NCBI GenBank assembly: GCA_020349025.1
Contig: CP070763.1
Coordinates: forward strand, 3,737,005-3,776,650
Direction of reading: 5' to 3'
DNA from: Candidatus Latescibacterota bacterium
GTDB lineage: Bacteria > Krumholzibacteriota > Krumholzibacteriia > G020349025
DNA length: 39,646 nucleotides
Made by a program: the position numbers and the translations under genes
Notes under the pieces: generated by a model
Seen by the model: the letters and a program-made list of their open reading frames with translations, nothing else
The model's database searches: none
What the model was told of the DNA's origin: nothing
Part shown: in pieces, positions 8,611-17,115 of the stretch
Numbering within the stretch: the stretch's first letter is position 1
How the letters are laid out: each line of letters opens with the position of its first letter

Positions 8611-11015
8611 GCGAGCTGCCACGTGCCGGCACGATCGAGCTGCGCGCGCTGCAGGGAGCGGCGCTGCACGACACCCTGCGACGGCTCGGATTGCACCTCG
8701 GCGAGGCGGACGTGCTACGTCTCCTGTCGCGTCTCGAGCGTCAACCGACGACTGCAGAGCTGGCACTGCTCGACAGCATGTGGAGCGAGCACTGCTCCTA
8801 CAAGAGCACCCGCACTCTTCTGCGCCGCCTGCCCACGTCGGGGCCACACGTCGTGCTCGGTCCCGGCGCCGACGCCGGAGTCGTCCGCCTGCCCCGCATC
8901 GACGCCCAGGGAGGAGTCGATCTCGAGGGTGGATCCCACTGCGTGGCCATTGCTCACGAGAGCCACAACCATCCGAGCCAGCTGCTGCCGTTCGAAGGCG
9001 CTTCCACCGGAATCGGTGGAATCGTACGCGACGTGTACTGCATGGGCGCGGACGTGATCGGCGTTTTGGACGCCTTACGATTCGGCGATGTTGCCGGCGC
9101 ACAGGCGGAGTCGGTGCAGCAGATCGTGCGCGGTGTCGTCGATGGAATCGCGCACTACGGCAACGCGCTCGGAGTCCCCAACCTCGGCGGCGAGGTGGAG
9201 TTCGATGCCGCCTTCGACGACAACTGCCTGGTGAACGTCGTTGCGCTCGGTGTGCTCGAGGCGGACGAGCTCATTCCGAGTCGCGCGCCGCAGCGTGCCG
9301 GTGACGAAGGCTGGGTCCTGCTCCTCGTGGGGAAGCCGACCGACGACAGCGGGCTCGGGGGAGCGTCTTTTGCTTCGGTGATTCTCGACACCGACGAAGA
9401 GACTCAGGAACGCGGTGCCGTCCAGCTGCCCGATCCCTTCTTCAAGCGCGTTCTGACCGAGGCGAACCGCGACGCCGTGGCTTATCTGCGTGCCACCGGC
9501 GAGGCCTTCGCCATGAAGGATCTCGGTGCGGCCGGCATCGGGGGCGCCACCTCGGAGATGGCGGGCCAGCTGGGGTTGACGTTGGATCTCGATGCGGTGC
9601 ACCGCGATCGCCCCGATCGTCCCGCAGCCGTGCTCCTCGTTGCCGAAACGCAGGAACGCTACGCGTTGGCGGTGCCGGAGAAGCACGTCGGAGCGTTGCG
9701 CCGCATCTACGAAGAGAAGTACGAGCTCGCACACATGGTGCGCGGTGCCGGCGCCCGCGTGGTCGGACGCTTCGATCGTAGCGGACGCTTCCGCGCCACG
9801 CGCGAGGGCGCCTTGCATGTCGACCTGCCCACGGCGTGGGTCACCGAGCCGGACACGGTCGAATGGCCACGCCGCGCGCGCGTCGCTCGCGAACGGCGCG
9901 CACGCCCCCGCCCCGCGCTCGAGCACAGGGACCTGCAAGCGGACCTCGTTGCGGTTCTCGCTTCTGCGAGCGGCGGCTCGCGACGTCCCCTTTTTGCTCA
10001 CTACGACTCGGACGTTCAGGGGAGAACCATGCTGCGCCCCGGGGATGCCGATGCGGGCGTGGTGGTGCCGTGGCGCGATGCCGACCTGGGCCTTGCGATC
10101 GCGGTAGCGGGTCCGGCTCGCCTCGGACCCGGTGATGCCTGGCGGGCTGGAGCGGCCGCGGTGGCCGAAGCGGCGCGCAACGTTGCGGCGGTGGGTGCCC
10201 TGCCGTGGGCGCTCACCGATTGCCTCAACTTCGGCAGCCCGGAGAACCCGGAGTGCATGCACGATCTGGAGGAGTGCGTCCGCGGCCTCGCCGACGCCGC
10301 GCGCGCCATTGCTCTTCCCGGCAATCCCGCAACGCCACTGCCCTTCGTCTCCGGGAACGTCAGCCTCTACAACGAGAGCCGGGCCGGGCGTGCCATTCCG
10401 CCCACTCCGATCGTGGCGTGTCTTGGTGTGCTTCCCGATTACGCCCGTGCGCGTGGCATGACGCCTCAAGCACCGGGAGATGTCCTCATGTATCTCGCCA
10501 GCGGGAGCGAAGCGCTCGGAGCAAGCCTGTACGCCGAGGCGACCGGTCAGCATCAGCTCGGCCAGGAGGATGAGCTGCCGCCACTCGACCTCGACCTCGA
10601 GCGCAGGCGTCTCGCCGCGCTTCTCGATGCGCACGCCGAGGGCATGGTGCGCGCGTGTCGGGATGTGGGCGCGGGCGGTCTCATCGTGACGCTGGCGCAG
10701 ATGTGCTTTGGCCGCGTCGGAGAGGTCACGTGCGGGATCCGTTGCGCGTTACCAGCCTCGACGCGCCAGCCGTTGGCAGCCCTCTTTAGTGAGGTCCCCG
10801 GTTTCGTCTGCGCGCTGCGCGCCGAAGACGTCGCACGCTTCGAAGCGGCGTGCGCTGCGCGCGACGTCGGCGTCCGCCGCCTGGGCGAGGTGCTTGCGGC
10901 ACCGGAGCTGCGCATCGAGGCCGCACAGCGCACCTGGACCTTCGAGCTCGCGCCGTTGGCGTCGGTTTGGCTGCATGCGTTGGATCCGATTCTGCACGAG
11001 GAGGTGTCGGTTTGA
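8607..11015 (+). CDS. purL: Phosphoribosylformylglycinamidine synthase, small-type PurL subunit
   Basis: 802 aa. ATP-dependent conversion of FGAR to FGAM using ammonia supplied by PurQ. It is the small type (no fused N-terminal PurS-like or C-terminal glutaminase domain), so it needs PurS and PurQ, both encoded next. Motifs: DSMWSEHCSYKSTRTLL with the conserved His (~60), ESHNHPSQLLPFEGASTGIGGIVRD, GVPNLGGEVEFD, AMKDLGAAGIGGATSEMA, and in the second half NVAAVGALPWALTDCLNFGSPENPE, SGNVSLYNE and RDVGAGGL. It is longer than the ~740 aa B. subtilis enzyme; the excess is around an Arg-rich linker (~415-440) and the N-terminus. ATGA overlap with purB and TTGA overlap with purQ imply translational coupling. 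Confidence 0.97.
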   Translation: MSELPRAGTIELRALQGAALHDTLRRLGLHLGEADVLRLLSRLERQPTTAELALLDSMWSEHCSYKSTRTLLRRLPTSGPHVVLGPGADAGVVRLPRIDAQGGVDLEGGSHCVAIAHESHNHPSQLLPFEGASTGIGGIVRDVYCMGADVIGVLDALRFGDVAGAQAESVQQIVRGVVDGIAHYGNALGVPNLGGEVEFDAAFDDNCLVNVVALGVLEADELIPSRAPQRAGDEGWVLLLVGKPTDDSGLGGASFASVILDTDEETQERGAVQLPDPFFKRVLTEANRDAVAYLRATGEAFAMKDLGAAGIGGATSEMAGQLGLTLDLDAVHRDRPDRPAAVLLVAETQERYALAVPEKHVGALRRIYEEKYELAHMVRGAGARVVGRFDRSGRFRATREGALHVDLPTAWVTEPDTVEWPRRARVARERRARPRPALEHRDLQADLVAVLASASGGSRRPLFAHYDSDVQGRTMLRPGDADAGVVVPWRDADLGLAIAVAGPARLGPGDAWRAGAAAVAEAARNVAAVGALPWALTDCLNFGSPENPECMHDLEECVRGLADAARAIALPGNPATPLPFVSGNVSLYNESRAGRAIPPTPIVACLGVLPDYARARGMTPQAPGDVLMYLASGSEALGASLYAEATGQHQLGQEDELPPLDLDLERRRLAALLDAHAEGMVRACRDVGAGGLIVTLAQMCFGRVGEVTCGIRCALPASTRQPLAALFSEVPGFVCALRAEDVARFEAACAARDVGVRRLGEVLAAPELRIEAAQRTWTFELAPLASVWLHALDPILHEEVSV

Positions 11016-11830
11016 GCCGCATCGCGGTCGTCGAGTTCCCGGGCACCAATTGCATGGTCGAGACCGCCGAGGCCGTCCGCGCGACGGGTGCCCGGGCAGA
11101 GGTGGTGCTGTGGAACGCCTCGTTCGCCAGCAGCCGCGGCTTCGACGGCTACGTCATTGCGGGAGGCTTCGCGTACGAAGACCGCGTGCGTGCCGGGGCG
11201 ATCGCGGCCAAACACGCCATTCTCGATGCGATTGCCGAAGCAGCCGCGGCGGGGCGTCCGGTGCTCGGCGTCTGCAACGGCGCCCAGGTCTTGGTGGAGG
11301 CGGGCCTCGTGCCGGGCATCGAGCCTGGATCCGTGCAGGTGGCCCTGGCGCGCAACGCCAGCGAGGGCTGGCGCGGCTACTATTGCGAGTGGGTGCACCT
11401 GCGTGCCGACGCCAGGCGGGGTTTCCTGCACGCTCTATCGGCGCGGGGGGTGCTCCCCATGCCGGTCGGACATGGTGAGGGGCGCTTCACCGGCGATCCG
11501 GAGTTCTTCGCCGAGCTCGATCGCCGCGGACAGGTGGCGCTGCGCTACGTGCGGCCGGATGGTGGGGAGGCGCTCGGCTTCCCCGACAACCCCAACGGAA
11601 GTCTGCGCGACGCGGCGGCGCTGTGCGATCCTTCAGGGTGCGTGGTGGCGATGATGCCACACCCGGAGCGCGCCGCCTGGCTCTTCCAGGTGCCGTTGGC
11701 GCTGTCCGGCGCCTGGGGCGCGCGGCGGCGCCAAGCAGCCGACGACGCCGCCCGGCTGCGAGGCGCGGGACCGGGGCTGGCGCTGTACGCGGCCATGGTG
11801 CACGCCGCGAGCACCGCCGAGGTGGGATGA
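11012..11830 (+). CDS. purQ: Phosphoribosylformylglycinamidine synthase, glutaminase subunit
   Basis: 272 aa from TTG 11012, overlapping the purL stop (TTGA) with GAGGAGG upstream; the product starts LSRIAVVEFPGTNCM as PurQ proteins do. Class I glutamine amidotransferase: nucleophile Cys88 in GVCNGAQVL, and PHPER near the C-terminus with the catalytic His; HGEGRF is also present. It supplies ammonia to PurL. About 45 residues longer than B. subtilis PurQ, mainly in the region after HGEGRF and in a C-terminal Ala/Arg-rich extension. Its last base pairs overlap the next gene (ATGA, 11827-11830). Confidence 0.95.
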   Translation: MSRIAVVEFPGTNCMVETAEAVRATGARAEVVLWNASFASSRGFDGYVIAGGFAYEDRVRAGAIAAKHAILDAIAEAAAAGRPVLGVCNGAQVLVEAGLVPGIEPGSVQVALARNASEGWRGYYCEWVHLRADARRGFLHALSARGVLPMPVGHGEGRFTGDPEFFAELDRRGQVALRYVRPDGGEALGFPDNPNGSLRDAAALCDPSGCVVAMMPHPERAAWLFQVPLALSGAWGARRRQAADDAARLRGAGPGLALYAAMVHAASTAEVG

Positions 11831-12357
11831 TGCAACTCGACTTCCTGGTTCGGCGCTCGGGTCTCGATCCCACAGCCGAGACCTGCCTGCACGCGTTGCG
11901 CGATCTCATGCAGCTCCCCGTCCACGCCGTCGAGCATGGCACCTTGTGGCGCTTCCATGTGAGCGCCGGGGACGAGTCGGTCCGCACGCAGCTTGAGAGG
12001 GCCGCGTGCCGCGCCGGGCGCTACGTCAATCTGAATCGAGACACCTGCGTCTGGGTCGAGCCGGGCGCCCGTGCGCAGACGTCGGCCTGCGCCGTCGAGG
12101 TCTGGGTGACGCAGGGGGATGGCCGCGACCCCGTGGCCCTCTCCTACTTCCGCCAACAGATCGGGCGCGGCCTCACCGAGGTTCAGAGTGGCGTCTTCTA
12201 CCGCTTGCACGTCGATGAAGCGGATCCGGTTGCGGCGCGCCGGTTGGTGGAAGACGTTGCAACGACGCGATCGCGAACACACGGACTTCTGGCCAATCCG
12301 CACTCGCAGCGAGTCGAGATTCTGTCGGTTTCACCCGCGCCCGCGGAGGCCCCCTGA
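11827..12357 (+). CDS. purS: Tandem-duplicated PurS-like subunit of FGAM synthase
   Basis: 176 aa, about twice the ~80 aa of ordinary PurS. Residues ~1-79 (QLDFLVRRSGLDPTAETCLHAL ... RFHV) and ~88-172 (CAVEVWVTQGDGRDPVALSYF ... GVFYRLHVDEADPVAARRLVEDV ... LLANPHSQRVEILSV) each follow the PurS pattern: beta strand, a phosphate-like loop with D-P, helix, central strand, helix. The second copy keeps the diagnostic C-terminal LLANP motif with a final acidic strand; the first has lost it. Position directly after purQ with a 1-codon overlap agrees. PurS normally dimerises and bridges PurL and PurQ; a fused pair would act as a built-in dimer. The assignment rests on context plus weak similarity read by eye. 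Confidence 0.8.
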   Translation: MMQLDFLVRRSGLDPTAETCLHALRDLMQLPVHAVEHGTLWRFHVSAGDESVRTQLERAACRAGRYVNLNRDTCVWVEPGARAQTSACAVEVWVTQGDGRDPVALSYFRQQIGRGLTEVQSGVFYRLHVDEADPVAARRLVEDVATTRSRTHGLLANPHSQRVEILSVSPAPAEAP

Positions 12358-12359
12358 CC

Positions 12360-13814
12360 GTGGCGAAAACGTTGCTGCCGAGCGCTTCTCTGCGCGGAGA
12401 CGACCACCCGCACGAGGAGTGCGCCCTGTTCGGAGTCTTCGGACACGCGAAAGCCGCCGAGACGACCTTCTACGGTCTCTACGCCTTGCAGCATCGAGGG
12501 CAGGAGAGCTCCGGAATCGCGGTCGGAGATGGCAAGGAGCTGCGCTGTCACCGCGGCATGGGGCTCGTGGCGGAGGTGTTCGATCGCGACGTCCTGGCGC
12601 AGCTGCCGGGGCAGGTGGCGGTCGGCCACAATCGCTACTCCACCTACGGCAGCGTCGGCGTTGCGAACGCCCAGCCTCTGATCGTGAACTGTCGCGAGGG
12701 CACGATCGCCGTGGCGCACAATGGCAACCTGGTGAACGCGGGCGAGCTGCGACACCGGATGGAGTCGGAGGGCTCCATCTTCCAGTCCAACAGCGACACC
12801 GAGGTGGTTCTCCACCTTGCGGCTCGCAGTCGCCGAAGCGGCATCGTGGAGATGCTTGCCGACGCCCTGTCGCAGATCCGCGGGGCCGCATCGCTCCTCT
12901 TCGCCACCGCCGATCGCTTGATCGCCTACCGCGACCCGCACGGGTTCCGGCCTCTGGCTCTCGGGCGGGTTGGGGGTGCGACGCTGGTCGCGTCGGAAAC
13001 GTGTGCTTTCGACCTTCTCGATGCCACGTTCGTACGCGACATCCGCCCGGGCGAGCTCCTGGTGGTCGGTCCGGAGGGGGAGAAGAGCGTGCAGCTCGCG
13101 AACGAGCCACGCGTGCACCAGTGCATCTTCGAACACATCTACTTTGCTCGTCCCGACAGCAAGGTTTTCGGAGAGAACGTCGATCGCGCCCGTCGCCGCT
13201 GCGGCAAGCAGCTCGCACGCGAGCATCCTGTGGTTGCGGACATCGTCATCTCGGTGCCCGACTCGAGCAACACGGCCGCGATGGGCTACGCACGCGTCTC
13301 GGGCGTTCGCTACGAGATCGGTCTGATCCGCAACCACTACATCGGTCGCACCTTCATCGACCCGGAGCCGGGCATGCGCAGCTTCGGAGTGCGCGTCAAG
13401 TTCAACCCGGTCGTCGGGGTGCTGCGTGCGCGTCGCGTAGTGGTGGTCGACGACTCCATCGTGCGCGGGACGACGATGCGCAAGCTCGTGCGCCTGATCC
13501 GCAGCGCCGGCGCCTCCGAGGTGCACCTGCGGATCGCCTCGCCCCCCGTGGCGTGGCCATGCTTCTACGGCATCGACACACCGGCCCGCGAAGAGCTCCT
13601 GGCGGCGCGGATGCCGGTCGCAGCGATGCGCGAGTCGCTCGGGGTCGACAGCCTCGGGTACCTCTCGCTCGACGGGCTGCGGGCGTGCGTCGAGGACCCG
13701 CAGAACTACTGCACCTCCTGCTTCGACGGCGACTACCCGGTCGACCCCTTCGGTGAGCATGAGCAGGAGGCCCGCCGGCGCGCCGCCTTCGCCCCCGCCC
13801 CCGAGACCGCCTGA
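12360..13814 (+). CDS. purF: Amidophosphoribosyltransferase (iron-sulfur type)
   Basis: 484 aa from GTG 12360; GGAGG lies at 12345-12349. First step of purine synthesis: PRPP + glutamine to phosphoribosylamine. A ~20-residue propeptide precedes the nucleophile Cys21 (HEECALFGVFG), which must be exposed by cleavage as in B. subtilis. Glutaminase motifs LQHRGQESSGIAV, GHNRYST and AHNGNLVN; PRPP-binding VVVVDDSIVRGTTMRK. The four cysteines matching the B. subtilis [4Fe-4S] ligands are present (VHQCIFEHIYFARPDS, WPCFYGIDTP, NYCTSCFDG), so this is the cluster-containing, oxygen-sensitive class. Last gene of the cluster; purM, purN, purH, purD and purC are not in the window. Confidence 0.96.
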   Translation: MAKTLLPSASLRGDDHPHEECALFGVFGHAKAAETTFYGLYALQHRGQESSGIAVGDGKELRCHRGMGLVAEVFDRDVLAQLPGQVAVGHNRYSTYGSVGVANAQPLIVNCREGTIAVAHNGNLVNAGELRHRMESEGSIFQSNSDTEVVLHLAARSRRSGIVEMLADALSQIRGAASLLFATADRLIAYRDPHGFRPLALGRVGGATLVASETCAFDLLDATFVRDIRPGELLVVGPEGEKSVQLANEPRVHQCIFEHIYFARPDSKVFGENVDRARRRCGKQLAREHPVVADIVISVPDSSNTAAMGYARVSGVRYEIGLIRNHYIGRTFIDPEPGMRSFGVRVKFNPVVGVLRARRVVVVDDSIVRGTTMRKLVRLIRSAGASEVHLRIASPPVAWPCFYGIDTPAREELLAARMPVAAMRESLGVDSLGYLSLDGLRACVEDPQNYCTSCFDGDYPVDPFGEHEQEARRRAAFAPAPETA

Positions 13815-14532
13815 GCCATGGGCTCCAGGCACGCCTCCCTCCTCCGACCTCGTGTCTGGAACGGCGTTCGAGATCTCGATGTGCCCGCAATTGCGCCCCA
13901 CGGCCCCACCGTGCGCCTTCAGGGGGCGCTTCTCGCGGCTCCGATGCTTTCGGTTGCCACGGTTGCTTATTGTGTGATAGATAAGTAGTTACCCGTTTTG
14001 ACGTGACCTGGTTGGTCGCGTGGGATGGTGCCAGCAACGGCTGGTGTTCCAGAGCGGGCGGCAGCCGATCGGGCCAGGCGTCGACGTGCACCCGGCGCCA
14101 CATGCGAAGCGATTGGATCCGCCTGCAGCGAAACGACGAAGTCGCGGATGGTGTCCGCGGGGCTTCGTGTTGGCGCCGAACAGGCTGGCTGCCGCACGGC
14201 CCCGATGAACGTGCAACCGTCGACCCATCCGTTCGGGAAAACCCAGAGGAGCCACGGACTGGACCGGAGACGTCTCTCGTCGAGGTGCCTTCAGTCCGTT
14301 CGAGCCTGCAGGAACCGGGAGCCCGACCGCGTCGAGGTGTGAAACGATCGTGCACCCTCGTGTGCGACCTCGCGAGTGCGGTCCATATCTGGTCTTGAGT
14401 CGAAGAGATCCGCTCTCGGTGGGCCTGCAACAGGAGACTCCATGAACGCCACACTCCTGCCAGCACCCGGATCCGGACCGGTTGCCGTGGACTCCCCTTC
14501 CCCGTGCCTGATCTGGAACCGAGTGACCTTAC
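13815..14532. other. 718-nt intergenic region between purF and rng
   Basis: No convincing protein gene or tRNA is visible. Open frames here are short, Arg-rich and lack good start sites, except a small ORF at 14442 (listed separately). A locally AT-richer patch at ~13963-14000 contains an imperfect inverted repeat (CTTAT at 13966-13970 with ATAAG at 13981-13985), which may be a weak terminator for the purine operon or part of a promoter region. A TTGACG at 13998-14003 could serve as a -35 element, but the -10 position is poor. The rest may be a long rng leader. Confidence 0.4.
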
Positions 14533-14609
14533 ATGCAAAAGGAAATCATCGTCAACTCGACCCCCTACGAGGTCCGCATTGCAATCCTCGAAGACAAGGA
14601 GCTGGTTGA
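14442..14609 (+). CDS. Possible short leader ORF (55 aa) overlapping the start of rng
   Basis: ATG 14442 is preceded by CAGGAG (14431-14436) at 5 nt spacing, one of the best ribosome binding sites in the area. It reads through the rng start codon in another frame and stops at 14607-14609. The peptide (MNATLLPAPGSGPVAVDSPS...) has no recognised domain. rng itself has no usable Shine-Dalgarno and an in-frame stop (TGA 14524-14526) only 6 nt before its ATG, so translation of this ORF could open or regulate rng. It may equally be a chance frame. Confidence 0.25.
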   Translation: MNATLLPAPGSGPVAVDSPSPCLIWNRVTLHAKGNHRQLDPLRGPHCNPRRQGAG

Positions 14610-16398
14610 ACTTCTCATCGAGCGCGCCGAAAACAAGAGGATCGTGGGCGACATCTACAAGGGTGTCGTGACTGCGGTTCTTCCCGGCATCCAGGCCGCG
14701 TTCGTCGACATCGGAGCCGAAAAGGCCGCTTTCCTCCACGTTTCCGATCTCGTCGATCCCCGCGACGAGGAAGAGGATTCCCAAGATCGCCGCCGCGGCG
14801 GAGGCGGGACCAACGGTGGTCCTCTGCCTGCGATCCAGGACGTCCTGCAAAAGGGCGAAGAGATTCTAGTGCAGGTGACGAAGGAACCGATCGCAACCAA
14901 GGGGCCGCGCATCACCACCCAGATCTCCTTGCCGGGGCGCTTCGCGGTGATCATGCCGAACGCGGACCATACCGGCGTTTCGCGCAAGATCGAAGACCGC
15001 AGCGAGCGCCAGCGCCTCAAGGGACTGGTGGACGAGCTCAAGCCGCAGGATTGTGGACTCATCGTCCGGACCGTGGGCGAGGGCGTGGAGAATCGGGCGC
15101 TCGAGAACGACGTCCAGCACCTCGTGAGCCAGTGGAAGCGCATCCAGGAGAAGGCGGCACCGGCGCACGCCCCGAGCCTCATCCATCAGGACGTCGGCCT
15201 CGTGATCGGCCTCGTGCGCGACATCTTCAACGACGATGTCGATGCCCTCGTCCTTGACGATCGCGACGCCTACGACCAGCTCTACGGCTACCTGCGCGAC
15301 TTCGCCCCCGACATGCAATCGCGGGTGAAGCTCTACGACGATCCGATGCCGGTGTTCGACAAGTACGGCATCGAAAACGAGATCGACAAGACGCTCGACC
15401 GCAAGGTGTGGCTCAAGAAGGGTGGCTACCTGATCGTCGAGCAGACCGAAGCCCTGGTCTCCGTGGACGTGAATACGGGGCGGTTCACCGGCAAGAGGAA
15501 TCAGGAAGAGACGATCTTCAAGACCAACATGCTCGCGGCTCGCGAGATCGCACGGCAGCTGCGGCTGCGCGACATCGGCGGGATCATCGTCATCGACTTC
15601 ATCGATATGGAGAGTGAGGCGAACAAGAAGCGCGTCTTCATGGAGCTGCGCGCGGCGCTCAAGCGCGACCGCGCCAAGACGAAGGCCTTCCAGGTGAGCG
15701 ATCTCGGGCTCGTGGAGATGAGCCGCCAGCGCGTGCGCCCGAGCCTTTACCACTTCATGAGCGACGAGTGCGCCTACTGCGAGAGCACCGGGCACGTGTT
15801 GTCGCTCGACTCGATCGTGAACCGCGTCGAGCGGATGGTGCGGCGAGTGGGGCACTACACGCGCGCGCGCGAGCTGCGGTTGCAGGCGAATCCGCGCCTG
15901 ACTCTGTTCCTGCGTGAGGAGCGTTGGGAACGCATGCGCGAGCTGATGGACTCCACCGGCGTCAACATCGATCTCGTGGACGACCCGCGGTTGCATCGCG
16001 AGGACTTCCGCATGCTCTCGGTCGAGACCGGCGAGGACCTCATGCGCCTGGTGGCGTCGGTGCGCGGGAACGGGCGCAGCACGGCGCAGCGGGCTGCCCC
16101 TGCGGCTGCCACAAGCGCAGGCCAACGCCGGCGCGGCAGTCGTGGCCGCGGACGTCGCGGCGGCGGCGAGGCGCCGCGACCTCAGCCGAGCGGAGGGAAC
16201 CGCGGAGCTCGACGCCCGGGGCCGCGCCGTGAGGGCGCACCCAGCGGAGGCAGCTCCAGCGGGGGGGGCCGGCGCCGGCGCGGGAGCCGCGGACGCGGCC
16301 GTCGCGGCCGGCCGATTCTCGAGGACAACCCCGATCTGAGCGCTGGGGGCGGCAACCGCTCGGTGGCATCCGACGGCGCCCAAGCGGCGGGGCCTTGA
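14533..16398 (+). CDS. rng: Ribonuclease E/G family endoribonuclease
   Basis: 621 aa. Single-strand endonuclease for rRNA and mRNA processing. N-terminus [21 protein letters not shown]1 RNA-binding domain (~35-130) interrupted by an acidic/Gly-rich loop (78-98), catalytic Asp312 (SVDVNTGRF) and Asp355 (IVIDFIDME) matching D303/D346 of E. coli RNase E, and the CxxC zinc link C413/C416. Length and the absence of a long scaffold place it nearer RNase G, but residues ~513-592 form an Arg/Gly/Ser-rich tail in which the [12 protein letters not shown] motif occurs twice (532-543 and 581-592), probably for RNA binding. The start is fixed by an in-frame TGA just upstream; no good Shine-Dalgarno is seen. 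It precedes rplU-rpmA, a common arrangement. Confidence 0.95.
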   Translation: MQKEIIVNSTPYEVRIAILEDKELVELLIERAENKRIVGDIYKGVVTAVLPGIQAAFVDIGAEKAAFLHVSDLVDPRDEEEDSQDRRRGGGGTNGGPLPAIQDVLQKGEEILVQVTKEPIATKGPRITTQISLPGRFAVIMPNADHTGVSRKIEDRSERQRLKGLVDELKPQDCGLIVRTVGEGVENRALENDVQHLVSQWKRIQEKAAPAHAPSLIHQDVGLVIGLVRDIFNDDVDALVLDDRDAYDQLYGYLRDFAPDMQSRVKLYDDPMPVFDKYGIENEIDKTLDRKVWLKKGGYLIVEQTEALVSVDVNTGRFTGKRNQEETIFKTNMLAAREIARQLRLRDIGGIIVIDFIDMESEANKKRVFMELRAALKRDRAKTKAFQVSDLGLVEMSRQRVRPSLYHFMSDECAYCESTGHVLSLDSIVNRVERMVRRVGHYTRARELRLQANPRLTLFLREERWERMRELMDSTGVNIDLVDDPRLHREDFRMLSVETGEDLMRLVASVRGNGRSTAQRAAPAAATSAGQRRRGSRGRGRRGGGEAPRPQPSGGNRGARRPGPRREGAPSGGSSSGGGRRRRGSRGRGRRGRPILEDNPDLSAGGGNRSVASDGAQAAGP

Positions 16399-16424
16399 CG
16401 GCCCCGGGGCCGGGTTGCTAAACA
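16395..16424 (+). promoter_or_regulatory. Candidate promoter for rplU-rpmA
   Basis: TTGACG (16395-16400, overlapping the rng stop) and TAAACA (16419-16424) are separated by 18 nt. The spacer contains a perfect 12-nt GC palindrome (16400-16411). The -35 is strong and the -10 moderate; rplU and rpmA could also be transcribed from upstream of rng. Confidence 0.35.
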
Positions 16425-16433
16425 CGAGTGTTT
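16420..16433. repeat. Perfect inverted repeat in the rplU leader
   Basis: AAACAC-GA-GTGTTT, 14 nt, centred 25 nt before the rplU GTG. The 2-nt centre makes it more like a dimeric protein operator than an RNA hairpin. It overlaps the predicted -10/start region. Confidence 0.4.
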
Positions 16434-16451
16434 TGGCGAAGGGAACTCGAC

Positions 16452-16763
16452 GTGTACGCCGTTGTACGCATCGGAGGAAAGCAGTTCCAGGTGCGACCCC
16501 AGCAGCGCCTGCGGGTGCCGCGACTGCACGCAGACGTCGGCGCCGAGCTGGAGTTCGACGACGTCCTGCTCGTGCACGACGAGGCGGGCTGCACGACGGG
16601 CACGCCACGTACCGGCGCGCGTGTGAGCGCCCGGGTCCTGGCGCACGACCGCGAGCGCAAGATCCTGGTCTTTCACAAGAAGCGCCGCAAGGACATGAAG
16701 AAGAAGAATGGGCACCGGCAGCCGTTCTCCGAGATCGAGATCGAGGCGATCCAGGCGCCCTGA
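16452..16763 (+). CDS. rplU: 50S ribosomal protein L21
   Basis: 103 aa, the standard length, from GTG 16452: the product begins [14 protein letters not shown], equivalent to MYAVI(K/R)TGGKQ. An AAGGGA element lies ~9 nt upstream. The C-terminal [23 protein letters not shown] motif is the conserved rRNA-binding loop of L21. L21 binds 23S rRNA in the large subunit. It lies between rng and rpmA. Confidence 0.97.
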   Translation: MYAVVRIGGKQFQVRPQQRLRVPRLHADVGAELEFDDVLLVHDEAGCTTGTPRTGARVSARVLAHDRERKILVFHKKRRKDMKKKNGHRQPFSEIEIEAIQAP

Positions 16764-16777
16764 CAGGGGGAGCTGCT

Positions 16778-17032
16778 TTGGCACACAAGAAAGGGCAAGG
16801 GGCGTCGCGCAATGGACGCGACAGCAACCCCAGCTATCTCGGGGTGAAGCGCGGCGACGGCCAGTACGTCCGTGCCGGCAACATTCTGGTGAGGCAGCGT
16901 GGGACCCCCATTCGTCCGGGTGAGAACGTAGGCAAGGGACGCGATGACACGCTGTTTGCACTCGTGGATGGTCGGGTGGTTTTCGCACGCGTCGGGCGCC
17001 GGCGCAAGCAGGTCCGCGTCGTCCCGGGCTGA
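16778..17032 (+). CDS. rpmA: 50S ribosomal protein L27
   Basis: 84 aa from TTG 16778, with AGGGGGA ~7 nt upstream; begins [29 protein letters not shown], matching the conserved MAHKKG(A/Q)GS start whose tail reaches the peptidyl-transferase centre. There is no Firmicutes-type cleavable N-terminal extension. It is followed by a strong hairpin rather than obg, which often comes next in other genomes. Confidence 0.97.
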   Translation: MAHKKGQGASRNGRDSNPSYLGVKRGDGQYVRAGNILVRQRGTPIRPGENVGKGRDDTLFALVDGRVVFARVGRRRKQVRVVPG

Positions 17033-17060
17033 CTCGGGTGCTCACGCCTGCAAAGCCAAC

Positions 17061-17087
17061 GACACGGGGGAGGGATGCCCCCGTGTC
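17061..17087 (+). terminator. Hairpin after rpmA
   Basis: A perfect 10-bp stem, GACACGGGGG (17061-17070) with CCCCCGTGTC (17078-17087), and a 7-nt loop, 28 nt after the rpmA stop. It is followed by CTGCTTT, a poor U-tract, so it may act as a weak intrinsic terminator or as an RNA 3'-end stabiliser. Confidence 0.6.
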
Positions 17088-17115
17088 CTGCTTTCAGGCT
17101 CGAGAAGGTGATCGG

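Noticed and set aside
12198..13901. 567-codon open frame on the minus strand opposite purF
   Set aside because: PurF with all its motifs is on the plus strand; the antisense frame is low-complexity shadow sequence.
14003..14398. 131-codon open frame in the purF-rng gap
   Set aside because: No ribosome binding site, Trp/Arg/Ser-rich composition typical of non-coding GC-rich DNA, no domain.
16400..16411. 12-nt GC palindrome after rng as a terminator
   Set aside because: It has no loop and no U-tract; it lies in the spacer of a plausible rplU promoter.
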